Of a stretch of 64,000 nucleotides of DNA, positions 50,678-58,646 are shown one piece after another. The translations under genes and the position numbers were made by a program. This DNA is from SIG607 sp045648445. Its GTDB lineage: Bacteria; Bacillota; Clostridia; Oscillospirales; Acutalibacteraceae. The notes below the pieces were generated by a model. The model did no database searches. It had not been told where the DNA came from and worked only from the letters and a program-made list of their open reading frames with translations. The first letter of the stretch is position 1; each line of letters begins with the position of its first letter. The DNA lies in contig JAZRNY010000037.1 in assembly GCA_045648445.1 (NCBI GenBank), forward strand, positions 1 through 64,000, given 5' to 3'.

Positions 50678-52198
50678 ATGGATATTTTTACAATAAAAAT
50701 AGAATATCTTAATGAGGCTGTACGACTTGAACGAATAGATGGAGACGGGTTTGAAAACTTGTTCGAAAACCAAGAAATTTCCTTTGAAGCATTGTGCTAT
50801 AGCAAAATAACTCCTATTGTTTTTTATAACGGTAAAGAAGTTGTTTGCGAAAAGGATTTTTACACCGTAAAGGTTGTAAAAAACGGCGTTCTTACAGTAG
50901 ATGCCAAATCGCTTCCTAAAGGTCTTCGTCATAAGGTAGGCGTTGGACTTAACAGTGAAAATTTAACTGAGTATAACCCTGAAGTGTTTATGAAACCTGT
51001 TTGGGAAGGTGATACCGTTTACCACGAGGCTGTAATGTTTGCCGATTCGGCTGATGGTATAGTGCAAAAGGAAAAGAAACTACTTTTCCCAATTGACGAG
51101 ATTGTTTCGGTTCGTAATAATAATCTTGATAAATGGTACGTTTTAGGCGTTGACTTTAAGGTTGAAAACGGAAAGTTAATATTTATTGAGGGCGGAAGCT
51201 GTCCTTGTTGGAAGGGGAATTTTACCGTTTCTGCAAATGAGGAAGACTCTTACTTTGACCCTGCGCTTAACGTAGGCACTTCGGGCAAAGCGGCTTCATG
51301 GTACACAACCGTTGAAAAAGGTGATAAGGGCCTCAACCTTATTTATGACGCTTATCACGAAAAATGCACCATTTACGTGACCTATACACATTCTAAAACG
51401 TGGGCAGATTTGGGTGAAGAGGGATTTTGTCCCGAAAAACCAGATAATCAGAGTGACAGAGTTAAATATTTTTACGAAAAACTCGCTTCGGGTGAGGAGA
51501 TAAACGCGCTTGTTTTCGGCGCTTCTACCGCAACGGGTTGCAGTTCAACGGGTATGCTGAAAAATTATGAGCTTTTTAGCAGAGAACCCGACGAAAACGG
51601 AGAATATCAGGTGACGTTAAGAAAAGAAACCTGCGACGGTATTTCTGCAGTTCCTTTCTTTGAACAGGCAACCAATGAAATGGTTAAAAGATACGGTAAC
51701 GGCAATAAGGTTAGTTTTTACAATATTGCTAACGGCGGTACGGGTGCAGCTTGGGGTAAAAAGAATCTTATTCCAAGAATAGAATTTTTGAATAAATATT
51801 ACGGCAAAAAAATAATGCCCGACATAATATATATAAAATTTATGGGCAATGATGCAAGAACCGCTCCTGCTTCATACTTAGAGTCTTTTGATAGTATGGT
51901 TGCTGATTTTAAAAGGCTTTATCCTAACGCCCTTATAGTTATGGTATCGGGAAAAATTAATAATGAAAGAACCTATATTTATAGAAATTATCGTCAAAAT
52001 TACTTTGAACTTCAAGAGGTTTTATCCGAAGTTTCAAATAAATACGATAACTGTGTAGTTGCTAAGACAACACCCTTTTGGGTTAATGCTTTAAACAGTA
52101 AAAACTATGAAGATTATCTTAGTAATAACATAAATCACGCCAACGATTTCTGGGCAAAAACAACCGCTCAAATAATAGTTGCAACTATTGAAAAATAA
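50678..52198 (+). CDS. SGNH/GDSL-type hydrolase with an N-terminal beta-rich region
   Basis: The 506-residue protein starts at ATG 50678 behind GTGGAG. The first 270 residues or so are beta-rich and of unknown type. The C-terminal part has SGNH blocks: NALVFGASTATGCSSTG (Ser block I), ANGGTGAAWG (Gly block II), IKFMGNDART (Asn block III) and NINHANDFW (His block V). Such enzymes remove acyl groups, often acetyl esters, from glycans or lipids. No signal peptide is seen. It lies at the edge of the glycan region, so a sugar deacetylase role is likely but unproven. Confidence 0.75.
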   Translation: MDIFTIKIEYLNEAVRLERIDGDGFENLFENQEISFEALCYSKITPIVFYNGKEVVCEKDFYTVKVVKNGVLTVDAKSLPKGLRHKVGVGLNSENLTEYNPEVFMKPVWEGDTVYHEAVMFADSADGIVQKEKKLLFPIDEIVSVRNNNLDKWYVLGVDFKVENGKLIFIEGGSCPCWKGNFTVSANEEDSYFDPALNVGTSGKAASWYTTVEKGDKGLNLIYDAYHEKCTIYVTYTHSKTWADLGEEGFCPEKPDNQSDRVKYFYEKLASGEEINALVFGASTATGCSSTGMLKNYELFSREPDENGEYQVTLRKETCDGISAVPFFEQATNEMVKRYGNGNKVSFYNIANGGTGAAWGKKNLIPRIEFLNKYYGKKIMPDIIYIKFMGNDARTAPASYLESFDSMVADFKRLYPNALIVMVSGKINNERTYIYRNYRQNYFELQEVLSEVSNKYDNCVVAKTTPFWVNALNSKNYEDYLSNNINHANDFWAKTTAQIIVATIEK

Positions 52199-52212
52199 AT
52201 TTTAAAAAACAC

Positions 52213-52241
52213 TTGATAAATAAGCCTTGATAGTGTATAAT
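52213..52241 (+). promoter_or_regulatory. Promoter of the tRNA-Leu gene
   Basis: TTGATA (52213-52218), 17 bases, TATAAT (52236-52241), 15 bases before the mature tRNA. Confidence 0.75.
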
Positions 52242-52255
52242 ATCAAGGTAAATTT

Positions 52256-52342
52256 GCCGGTGTGATGGAATTGGCAGACGTAGTGGACTCAAAATCCACC
52301 GGTAGCGATACCGTGCCGGTTCGAGTCCGGCCACCGGCACCA
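52256..52342 (+). tRNA. tRNA-Leu (anticodon CAA)
   Basis: An 87-base class II tRNA. Acceptor GCCGGTG pairs with CACCGGC, the anticodon loop is CTCAAAA with stem GTGGA/TCCAC (anticodon CAA, reading UUG), the long variable arm is CGGTAGCGATACCG and the T-arm contains GTTCGAGTC. The terminal CCA is encoded. It is a single gene with its own promoter and terminator. Confidence 0.96.
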
Positions 52343-52380
52343 AAAAACCTCTTTTGTCTATATAACAAAAGAGGTTTTTT
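52342..52380 (+). terminator. Terminator of the tRNA-Leu gene
   Basis: Sixteen-base stem AAAAAACCTCTTTTGT / ACAAAAGAGGTTTTTT with a seven-base loop. Confidence 0.9.
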
Positions 52381-52393
52381 ATTTGCAAAAATA

Positions 52394-53248
52394 TTATTCG
52401 TAGTTGCGGATGAGTATCCCGTAGCCGCTTCCCATTTTTTTGCCGCTTTCAAGGAATTTATATAAATTCTTTTGTAAAGTTGTTTTTTGAGGGAATTTAT
52501 TGAAATCGAAATCCATAGTACCGAATACGCGCCAACCGGCTTCGGTATAGTTTGCTTCTCTTTGTGATACTATATCAAAAAGTTCGTAAAAACGGCTTAA
52601 ATTGGAATTTTTAGGAAATACTTCCTCATAATGAGGCGGATATAAAAGCCAAGAACTGCATACAACAACTAACGGTCCGTTTATATGATAAAAATCATAG
52701 GCTAACTTAAAGGCTTCTTCAACGTCTTCAATAAGAAGAGGACCTGTAGCAGGGATATGGCAAGAAAGTACCATGTCTCCTTTTTTACATACGTCTTTAT
52801 AGTCAAATGGAACGGGGATAGCCTCGAACTGTAATCTGCCCAGAGCAAAGCGTTCACACTGGTAGTGACGCTTATATGCATTAAAAACGAAGGTGCCGAC
52901 AATACCGTAAAGTTGCTTACAAACGTCAATGTTTTGACGAATGGTATGAGGTATGGTTTTTGTAAATATTTCTTCACTGTATCCGTGTGTTTCGTAAAGT
53001 TTTGATACACGAATTGCTGCATATATTGCTACAATTAAATCGACGGTATAACGGTGAATGCCTGTTTTTTCGGCTAATCTTTTATTGATTTTAGTTGGAA
53101 CATAGCCGGACATAAACTGTTTTTCAGCAGATATAAGTTCACTAAAAAAATTTGGGTCAGCCTTTATTTTTGCAAAACATTCTTCACAATAATCGGCGTC
53201 CTCTTTGTTCATTTCGGAAAGTTCTAGGATTTTTGTAATTTCGCTCAT
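52394..53248 (-). CDS. Acyltransferase-domain protein of unknown function (NAT_N/GNAT_C-like)
   Basis: The 284-residue protein starts MSEITKILELSEMNKEDADYC and is mixed alpha/beta. RFALGRLQFEAIPVPF, VLSCHIPATGPL and VVVCSSWLLYPPHYEEVFPKNSNL are its most distinctive stretches. Together with the length they recall uncharacterised proteins annotated as acyltransferase domain-containing (NAT_N plus GNAT_C). The acetyl-CoA loop cannot be pinpointed by eye. It lies 17 bases after an AraC regulator gene on the same strand and close to the Fe-S/GH89 operon, so it may belong to that sugar system. Confidence 0.6.
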   Translation of the reverse strand: MSEITKILELSEMNKEDADYCEECFAKIKADPNFFSELISAEKQFMSGYVPTKINKRLAEKTGIHRYTVDLIVAIYAAIRVSKLYETHGYSEEIFTKTIPHTIRQNIDVCKQLYGIVGTFVFNAYKRHYQCERFALGRLQFEAIPVPFDYKDVCKKGDMVLSCHIPATGPLLIEDVEEAFKLAYDFYHINGPLVVVCSSWLLYPPHYEEVFPKNSNLSRFYELFDIVSQREANYTEAGWRVFGTMDFDFNKFPQKTTLQKNLYKFLESGKKMGSGYGILIRNYE

Positions 53249-53265
53249 TGTTTTTTCCTCGTTTC

Positions 53266-54018
53266 TTAAAAATGTTTTCTGTGTCGGGCATCGGTAGGTG
53301 AGATGCCGTAGGTTTGTTTAAAAATTCTTGAAAAATATTTTTCATCGCTGAATCCACAAGATTCGGCAATTAAGGAAATGGTACTGTTTTCGTTTGCCAA
53401 TAAATCAATGGCTTTATTAAGCTTTAACTGTAACAAATATTGTTTTGGAGATATTCCTATATATTTGAAAAAGTAACGCTGTAAAGTTGAACGGCTGATA
53501 TATCCAAAGTCGCAAAGAGTTTCTATTTTTAAGTTTGGGTTGCAAAAATTTTTGTCCAAAAAATTTAAACATTTTTCAAATTCGGCAGGACGTTTGCTTT
53601 TAGTTTCAATAAGTTCTTCTTCAAGTTTATAAAGAATATCGTATAAATAAGATTTTGCCTTGTTAGACGATTTTCTTTTTCTCCAATGTTCGAGCATTTG
53701 AACAAAAATTGATAACAGGGCATCTTTATTGTTTGGGGTAATAGATTCTGCTTCGGTATAATTGCACTCGATTAAGTGAACCACAATATATTCGCTACCT
53801 GAATATTTCACTTCATAGATTTTATTTGCGGGAATAAATAAAATGTCGCCCGTTTTAGCAGTAATATGTTTATTATCAATTGTAAAACTGCTTTTGCCGT
53901 TTATTCTTATTGAAAGCGCGGCATAGGGACGTTCTTTTACACTAAACGTACCGTCTTTGTGTTTTACTCTCTCAACCGACAAAATTTCAAATGAAAGTGA
54001 ATCGTAATTGAATATCAT
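53266..54018 (-). CDS. AraC-family transcriptional regulator
   Basis: The protein of about 250 residues has an N-terminal cupin sensor (IRINGKSSFTIDNKHITAKTGDILFIPANKIYEVKY) and a C-terminal double helix-turn-helix (IETLCDFGYISRSTLQRYFFKYIGISPKQY and ISLIAESCGFSDEKYFSRIFKQTYGISPTDAR). It is divergent from the Fe-S/GH89 operon and co-directional with the acyltransferase-like gene, so it probably controls both. ATG 54018 has AGGTG at proper spacing; GTG 54027 is in frame but too close to it. Confidence 0.9.
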   Translation of the reverse strand: MIFNYDSLSFEILSVERVKHKDGTFSVKERPYAALSIRINGKSSFTIDNKHITAKTGDILFIPANKIYEVKYSGSEYIVVHLIECNYTEAESITPNNKDALLSIFVQMLEHWRKRKSSNKAKSYLYDILYKLEEELIETKSKRPAEFEKCLNFLDKNFCNPNLKIETLCDFGYISRSTLQRYFFKYIGISPKQYLLQLKLNKAIDLLANENSTISLIAESCGFSDEKYFSRIFKQTYGISPTDARHRKHF

Positions 54019-54049
54019 TATCATCACCTTTTATATATTTGCACATTTT

Positions 54050-54070
54050 AACCAAAAAGTCAACCAAAAA
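54050..54070. promoter_or_regulatory. Direct repeats upstream of the Fe-S/GH89 operon
   Basis: AACCAAAAA occurs at 54050-54058 and 54062-54070, a 12-base period. It lies in the divergent region between the AraC gene and the operon. Tandem half-sites about one helical turn apart are the usual AraC-family binding pattern. Confidence 0.4.
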
Positions 54071-54214
54071 TAAAATTATGCGAATATATTATGGTTTTAA
54101 GGATATAAATAGTTGACTAAAAAATCCACGCTTTTGATTGAAAATAAGGTTCACGATGGTCACGATATATTTTATAATAAGAAAAAATATATGCAAAATA
54201 AGGCGTTATTTGTT

Positions 54215-55129
54215 ATGGAAAACGTTAATTTAAAGAAAGTTATTGAAGATGCAGCCCAAAAAATCGGAATAGATATGATTGGTTTTGCAGACAAATCCCG
54301 TTTTGAAGGTGTTGATCCTCAGCACAATCCTTTTTCTATTTTCCCTGAGGCTAAAACCGTTATAATGGTGGGCAGACGTATTTGCAGAGGTTCACTCCGC
54401 GGTATTGAAGAGGGTACTAATTTTTCGGATTATAAACTTTTCGGTCTTAACTGGCTTGAAGATGAATTTTTGTCGGTAGCCTGTTATGATTTAGTTAACA
54501 TTATTGAAAACAACGGTTGGGAGGCTTGTCCTATTTTCCCGAATCCCAGTGAACTTGGTCCTCAAGGCGTTGCGGTAGCAGAGGGTAGAGCAGAACCGAA
54601 CGTATATCCTGATTTTGATTATGCGGCAGTTGCTTGCGGTCTTGGCGAAATTGGTCTTAACGGTATTTTCCTTTCTAAAAAATACGGTTCACGTCAAAGA
54701 TTTCATATGATAATTACCGATGCCGAAATTGAGCCAACACCCATATTTGAGGGCAGTGTTTGCGATAAATGCGGAAAATGCGCAGAAGTTTGTCCTATGG
54801 GCGCTATTGATAAAGAAAATTTGACCGAAATTGAAATTTGTGGTAAAAAAATGCAGGTTGCTGACATTGATTACGATAAATGCCGTAGTTGTAAAAACGG
54901 CGCTTCAATAAGCAGATTTGCGCCAAACGTAAAGCCTGACAGAATAGCGGCACTTTGTAACCGTACCTGTCTTTGCCATTTGGAAGAGATAAACGCGCTT
55001 GAAAATACCTTTAATAAACCTTTCCGCACTCGTGATGCTTGGGCAATCGGTGGTAAAAACTATGCTGCAGAGCGTGATACACAAAGCCATAACGTACTTG
55101 GCGGTCAGTTCAGCAAAGGAGCAAAATAA
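54215..55129 (+). CDS. QueG/reductive-dehalogenase-like 4Fe-4S protein (first of pair)
   Basis: The protein of about 304 residues has an N-terminal domain like epoxyqueuosine reductase (AQKIGIDMIGFADKSRF, FPEAKTVIMVGRRI, VACGLGEIGLNGIFLSKKYGSRQRFHMIITD). A ferredoxin-like cluster CDKCGKCAEVCPMGAI follows, then a second Cys-rich stretch CRSCKNG with CNRTCLC. QueG uses cobalamin and iron-sulfur clusters to reduce epoxyqueuosine, but these relatives are shorter and uncharacterised. It is followed with a one-base overlap by a homologous gene and then by GH89. ATG 54215 fits the homologous N-terminus, although its ribosome binding site is weak; an upstream TTG at 54113 behind AAGGAT is possible. 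Confidence 0.75.
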   Translation: MENVNLKKVIEDAAQKIGIDMIGFADKSRFEGVDPQHNPFSIFPEAKTVIMVGRRICRGSLRGIEEGTNFSDYKLFGLNWLEDEFLSVACYDLVNIIENNGWEACPIFPNPSELGPQGVAVAEGRAEPNVYPDFDYAAVACGLGEIGLNGIFLSKKYGSRQRFHMIITDAEIEPTPIFEGSVCDKCGKCAEVCPMGAIDKENLTEIEICGKKMQVADIDYDKCRSCKNGASISRFAPNVKPDRIAALCNRTCLCHLEEINALENTFNKPFRTRDAWAIGGKNYAAERDTQSHNVLGGQFSKGAK

Positions 55130-56250
55130 TGAAACTAACATCTGAGATTATTAAAGAAAAGGCAAAAGAATTGGGCATTGACTGTATTGCCATAGGTAAT
55201 ATTGAACGTTTTAAAAATGCTCCCATATTAATGTCGCCTCTTACATACTTTCCTGAAGCAAAATCGGTTATTGCTGTTGCTATGCGTATTCCGAGAGGTA
55301 CCTATCGCGGTATAGAAGAAGGTACACATTGGCATAACTATACTTTTTACTCTTACAATAAATTAAATTCACTTTTCCGTCCTATCCGTTCTTACGAACT
55401 TGCTTGTTTTATTGAAGATTTCGGTTGGGAAGCGGTATGTCATTATCCTGCCGTACCCGAAGGTAACGGTGTGACGAACGAACCTGTAGCAGAGGGGAAA
55501 GTACCTGCTGACGTAGTTTGCAGTGTACGCGTTATTGCGGCAGGTTGCGGACTTGGTGAAATAGGATTTTCAAAGGTATTTCTTACAAAAGAGTTTGGGC
55601 CCAGAGTTCGTCTTGGATTAATATTTACCGACTGTGAACTTGAACCCGATCCTATTATGGATACAGGAGAAATATGTCTTCATTGCGGAGCGTGTCAAAG
55701 AGAGTGCCCCGGTAGCGCTGTACCAAGCGTCAAGGATGAAAACAAACGTCTTTATGTGGATTTTAATAATGAAAAAACTATTTGGTATGGTGACGTAAGA
55801 ATGGGACGTTGTACCCTTTCGCATCACGGTATGAACAATGAGTGTTCTCCATTCCTTAAAAAAGAATTTCCAAATATGGCTTTTGACGTTCGAAACAGTG
55901 AAATGACCGAAGAAGAAGCGTATATTATGTCGTATACCATGGCAGGCGGCAGATGGGGAAGAAAGCCCGAAACATCTAATGTTATGGGATATTATGATTA
56001 CATACTTTCACACACGGGATATTTTGCTATATGCGGTGCCAGAGGCTGTATAAGAGCCTGTATGAATATGTTGGAAAAGGCAGATAGAATTGAAAATAAA
56101 TTCCATAACCAATTCTATCGTAAAAAGAGTTGGTTGCTTCCTAATAAACCCGAGACAGTTTCAAAGGGCCTGAATCCCTATAGAGAAGAATATTTAGATG
56201 AAAAATATCCGGGCATACGTGAAAACGAATACGTAAAAACCGATGATTAA
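55129..56250 (+). CDS. QueG/reductive-dehalogenase-like 4Fe-4S protein (second of pair)
   Basis: The 373-residue protein is homologous to the preceding one: AKELGIDCIAIGNIERF, FPEAKSVIAVAMRIPRGTYRGIEEGTHW, IAAGCGLGEIGFSKVFLTKEFGPRVRLGLIFTD. It has one clear 4Fe-4S motif, CLHCGACQRECPGSAV, and scattered later cysteines (CTLS, CSPF, CGARGCIRAC). The shared 'RGxxRGIEEGT' stretch may mark the substrate or cofactor pocket. The pair could form a redox complex acting on a sugar or another small molecule. Start and stop overlap with the first gene (TAATG) shows tight coupling. Confidence 0.75.
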   Translation: MKLTSEIIKEKAKELGIDCIAIGNIERFKNAPILMSPLTYFPEAKSVIAVAMRIPRGTYRGIEEGTHWHNYTFYSYNKLNSLFRPIRSYELACFIEDFGWEAVCHYPAVPEGNGVTNEPVAEGKVPADVVCSVRVIAAGCGLGEIGFSKVFLTKEFGPRVRLGLIFTDCELEPDPIMDTGEICLHCGACQRECPGSAVPSVKDENKRLYVDFNNEKTIWYGDVRMGRCTLSHHGMNNECSPFLKKEFPNMAFDVRNSEMTEEEAYIMSYTMAGGRWGRKPETSNVMGYYDYILSHTGYFAICGARGCIRACMNMLEKADRIENKFHNQFYRKKSWLLPNKPETVSKGLNPYREEYLDEKYPGIRENEYVKTDD

Positions 56251-56265
56251 TAAAGGAATGATTAT

Positions 56266-58533
56266 ATGACAATTACCGTAATTCGTCCAAATGAGGCTCA
56301 TACCGCTTATAAAATAGCGGCAGAAGAATTTGAGAATTTTGCAACAAAAATTTGTGATGGCGAAATTGTAACCGTTACCGATACGCAGTATATGGGTTCA
56401 GATATAACTTCGGACCTTTTTGTTCTTATAGGCAGTGATAGCGCAAACTCTGTTACGGCAGACCTTTATTTGAATAGAAAGACCGATAGTTTTTCTATTA
56501 GATACGGTACCGATGATTACTGTATAAGAACGGTTAACAGTAATGGTAAAAACTATTTAATTTTTGCCGGCGGACGCGGTAGGTCCACTATTTACAGCGT
56601 TTTTCGCTATTTTGAAAAATATATGGGTTGCAGATATTTTTGGGATGGTGACAGGATTAAAAAAGGTGAACTTGTTGCTCAAGGTATAGATTTAACCGAG
56701 TCTCCGAGATTTGATTACAGAGGTCTCCGTTATTTTGCTCATAGAAGTTTACATCGTTTTCAAGCAGAACATTGGAGTTTTGAAGACTGGCAAACTGAAA
56801 TTGATTGGCTGCTGAAAAAACGTCTTAATCTTTTTATGCTCAGAATTGGTATGGACGATATTTTTCAAAAGGCATTTCCCGATATTGTAAGTTATCCAGA
56901 ACTTGATAAACCGTTACCGGAATCAACCGACGGTTATAATGATAGAAATCTTTTCTGGTCACTTAAGTTTAGGGGTGAACTCAGAAAGAAAATTTTACAG
57001 TATGCCAGGGAGCGCGATTTAATGCATCCTGAAGACTGCGGTACCATGACCCATTGGTATTCTCGTACGCCTTATGAATTTTTAAATAAGAAAAATCCCA
57101 AAATGTTACCACAAGCAACCACTAGTTACAGTGAGCCTACGGGACTTGTTTGGGACGTTAGAGAAAATGAAAATTTAAATAATTATTTTCATCTTACCGA
57201 CGCTCACGTAAAGGAATACGGAAGCGGTGAAATTTTTCATACTATAGGTCTTGGTGAGCGCAAATATTCACAAAACCCAGAAGAAAATCACCGTATGAAA
57301 CTTTACGTTTATAGACGTATTGCTTCACACATTAAAGAAAAATATCCTAACGCACCATTGCTTATTGCAAGTTGGGATTTATGGATGCGTTTTACTCCTG
57401 AGGAAGTAAGAGAACTTATAAGCGAACTTGACCCCAATCAGTCTATTATATTTGACTATACTTCAGATACCACCAAAGAAAACAATTTTACAAAATGGAA
57501 CTTAAAAGATAATTTTCCGTGGATATTTGGTATATTCAGCGGTTACGAGCCTGAAAGCGATATACGTGGTTTTTACGAACTTACTAATGAAAGAATTAAA
57601 ATTGCTAAAGACGATAAAGCCTGTAAGGGTGTTGTTCTTTGGCCCGAACTTTCCCACGGGGATCCGCTTATAACTGAGTATTTGTCTTTAAACGCGTGGG
57701 AAAAAGAAACTCCGTCAATAGGACAGTTTATAAGTAAATACTGTAATGATAGATACAGCGAAAAAGTTGCCTCTGTTATGAATGATTTATGGCAAGACTT
57801 TTTGCCTATAATCTCGCTTAGCGCGTGGAGTATGGATAATTCTGCAGCACAAAGCGGAAATCCCATATTTACGTATCCTTTTGGCAGGGTAGGTTTTGAA
57901 GCAAGACATTTAGATTGGAATAAACGCAGACTGGGCGACAAACCTAAATATAAAAATCTTGCTATTGAAATTTTGGAAAGGCTTTCTGATATTTCTCCCG
58001 AAGACGAGCAAATGAACCGTGATTTGTATGATATAGCAAGAACTGTATTAGGTAGATATTTAGATGCCGTTCTTTTAAAGGCTCAAATTCTTTATTTTGA
58101 AAAATCGGATTATGTATTTACGCTTATGGATAATGCAATTTCGCTTATGAAACTTATGTGTGAATTGCTGGCAGGACATACCGATTATTCGCTATATGAT
58201 TCTTTAAATAAATTAAAGAGTGTGACAAATACCAATCCTAATTTTGAAACCACCCTTAAAAATAACTGCGAATGTTATTACTGCCGTTCATTTATTTATG
58301 AAAACGCTGAGTATTTATATCTTCCTGAACTGGAGTATATATTCTCGGAAGTTAAAAAAGCAATTTTTGAAAAAACCGAAATAAACCGAGACGGTATGGC
58401 AAAAGGTATTTTGGAAATTAAAAATAGATATTTCGAACTTCCATTAGAAATAATGAATAAAAATAAAAAAGCGAAATCCTTTGCACAAATATGCAAACAG
58501 GCGGCGAACATACTCTCGAAAACCGAACTGTAA
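56266..58533 (+). CDS. GH89-like alpha-N-acetylglucosaminidase family protein
   Basis: The 755-residue protein has an N-terminal alpha/beta domain common to GH89/GH67/GH20 enzymes (FAGGRGRSTIYSVFRYFEKYMGCRYFW). A TIM-barrel region resembles GH89: FDYRGLRYFAHRSLHRF..WSFEDWQTEIDWLLKKRLNLFMLR, LRKKILQYARERDLMHP, HVKEYGSGEIFHTIG. A helical C-terminal part follows. GH89 enzymes release terminal alpha-linked N-acetylglucosamine, as found in mucin or heparan sulfate. Sequence similarity by eye is moderate, so another linkage is possible. There is no signal peptide. It lies 15 bases after the second Fe-S gene, in the same operon. Confidence 0.6.
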   Translation: MTITVIRPNEAHTAYKIAAEEFENFATKICDGEIVTVTDTQYMGSDITSDLFVLIGSDSANSVTADLYLNRKTDSFSIRYGTDDYCIRTVNSNGKNYLIFAGGRGRSTIYSVFRYFEKYMGCRYFWDGDRIKKGELVAQGIDLTESPRFDYRGLRYFAHRSLHRFQAEHWSFEDWQTEIDWLLKKRLNLFMLRIGMDDIFQKAFPDIVSYPELDKPLPESTDGYNDRNLFWSLKFRGELRKKILQYARERDLMHPEDCGTMTHWYSRTPYEFLNKKNPKMLPQATTSYSEPTGLVWDVRENENLNNYFHLTDAHVKEYGSGEIFHTIGLGERKYSQNPEENHRMKLYVYRRIASHIKEKYPNAPLLIASWDLWMRFTPEEVRELISELDPNQSIIFDYTSDTTKENNFTKWNLKDNFPWIFGIFSGYEPESDIRGFYELTNERIKIAKDDKACKGVVLWPELSHGDPLITEYLSLNAWEKETPSIGQFISKYCNDRYSEKVASVMNDLWQDFLPIISLSAWSMDNSAAQSGNPIFTYPFGRVGFEARHLDWNKRRLGDKPKYKNLAIEILERLSDISPEDEQMNRDLYDIARTVLGRYLDAVLLKAQILYFEKSDYVFTLMDNAISLMKLMCELLAGHTDYSLYDSLNKLKSVTNTNPNFETTLKNNCECYYCRSFIYENAEYLYLPELEYIFSEVKKAIFEKTEINRDGMAKGILEIKNRYFELPLEIMNKNKKAKSFAQICKQAANILSKTEL

Positions 58534-58590
58534 AAAAACACATAAATGCATTTAAAAAAATGTAATATATAATTATAATCTTTTAGTTAA

Positions 58591-58619
58591 TTGACTTTTG
58601 AATTTCCATTTGTTAAAAT
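58591..58619 (+). promoter_or_regulatory. Promoter of the tandem GH3 genes
   Basis: TTGACT (58591-58596), 17 bases, TAAAAT (58614-58619), followed by TTGGAGGTG before the ATG. Confidence 0.65.
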
Positions 58620-58646
58620 GAAAAAAACACTTTGGAGGTGTCTTAA

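Noticed and set aside
52185..52465. Three short frames around 52.2-52.4 kb
   Set aside because: They overlap tRNA-Leu and its terminator and have no independent support.
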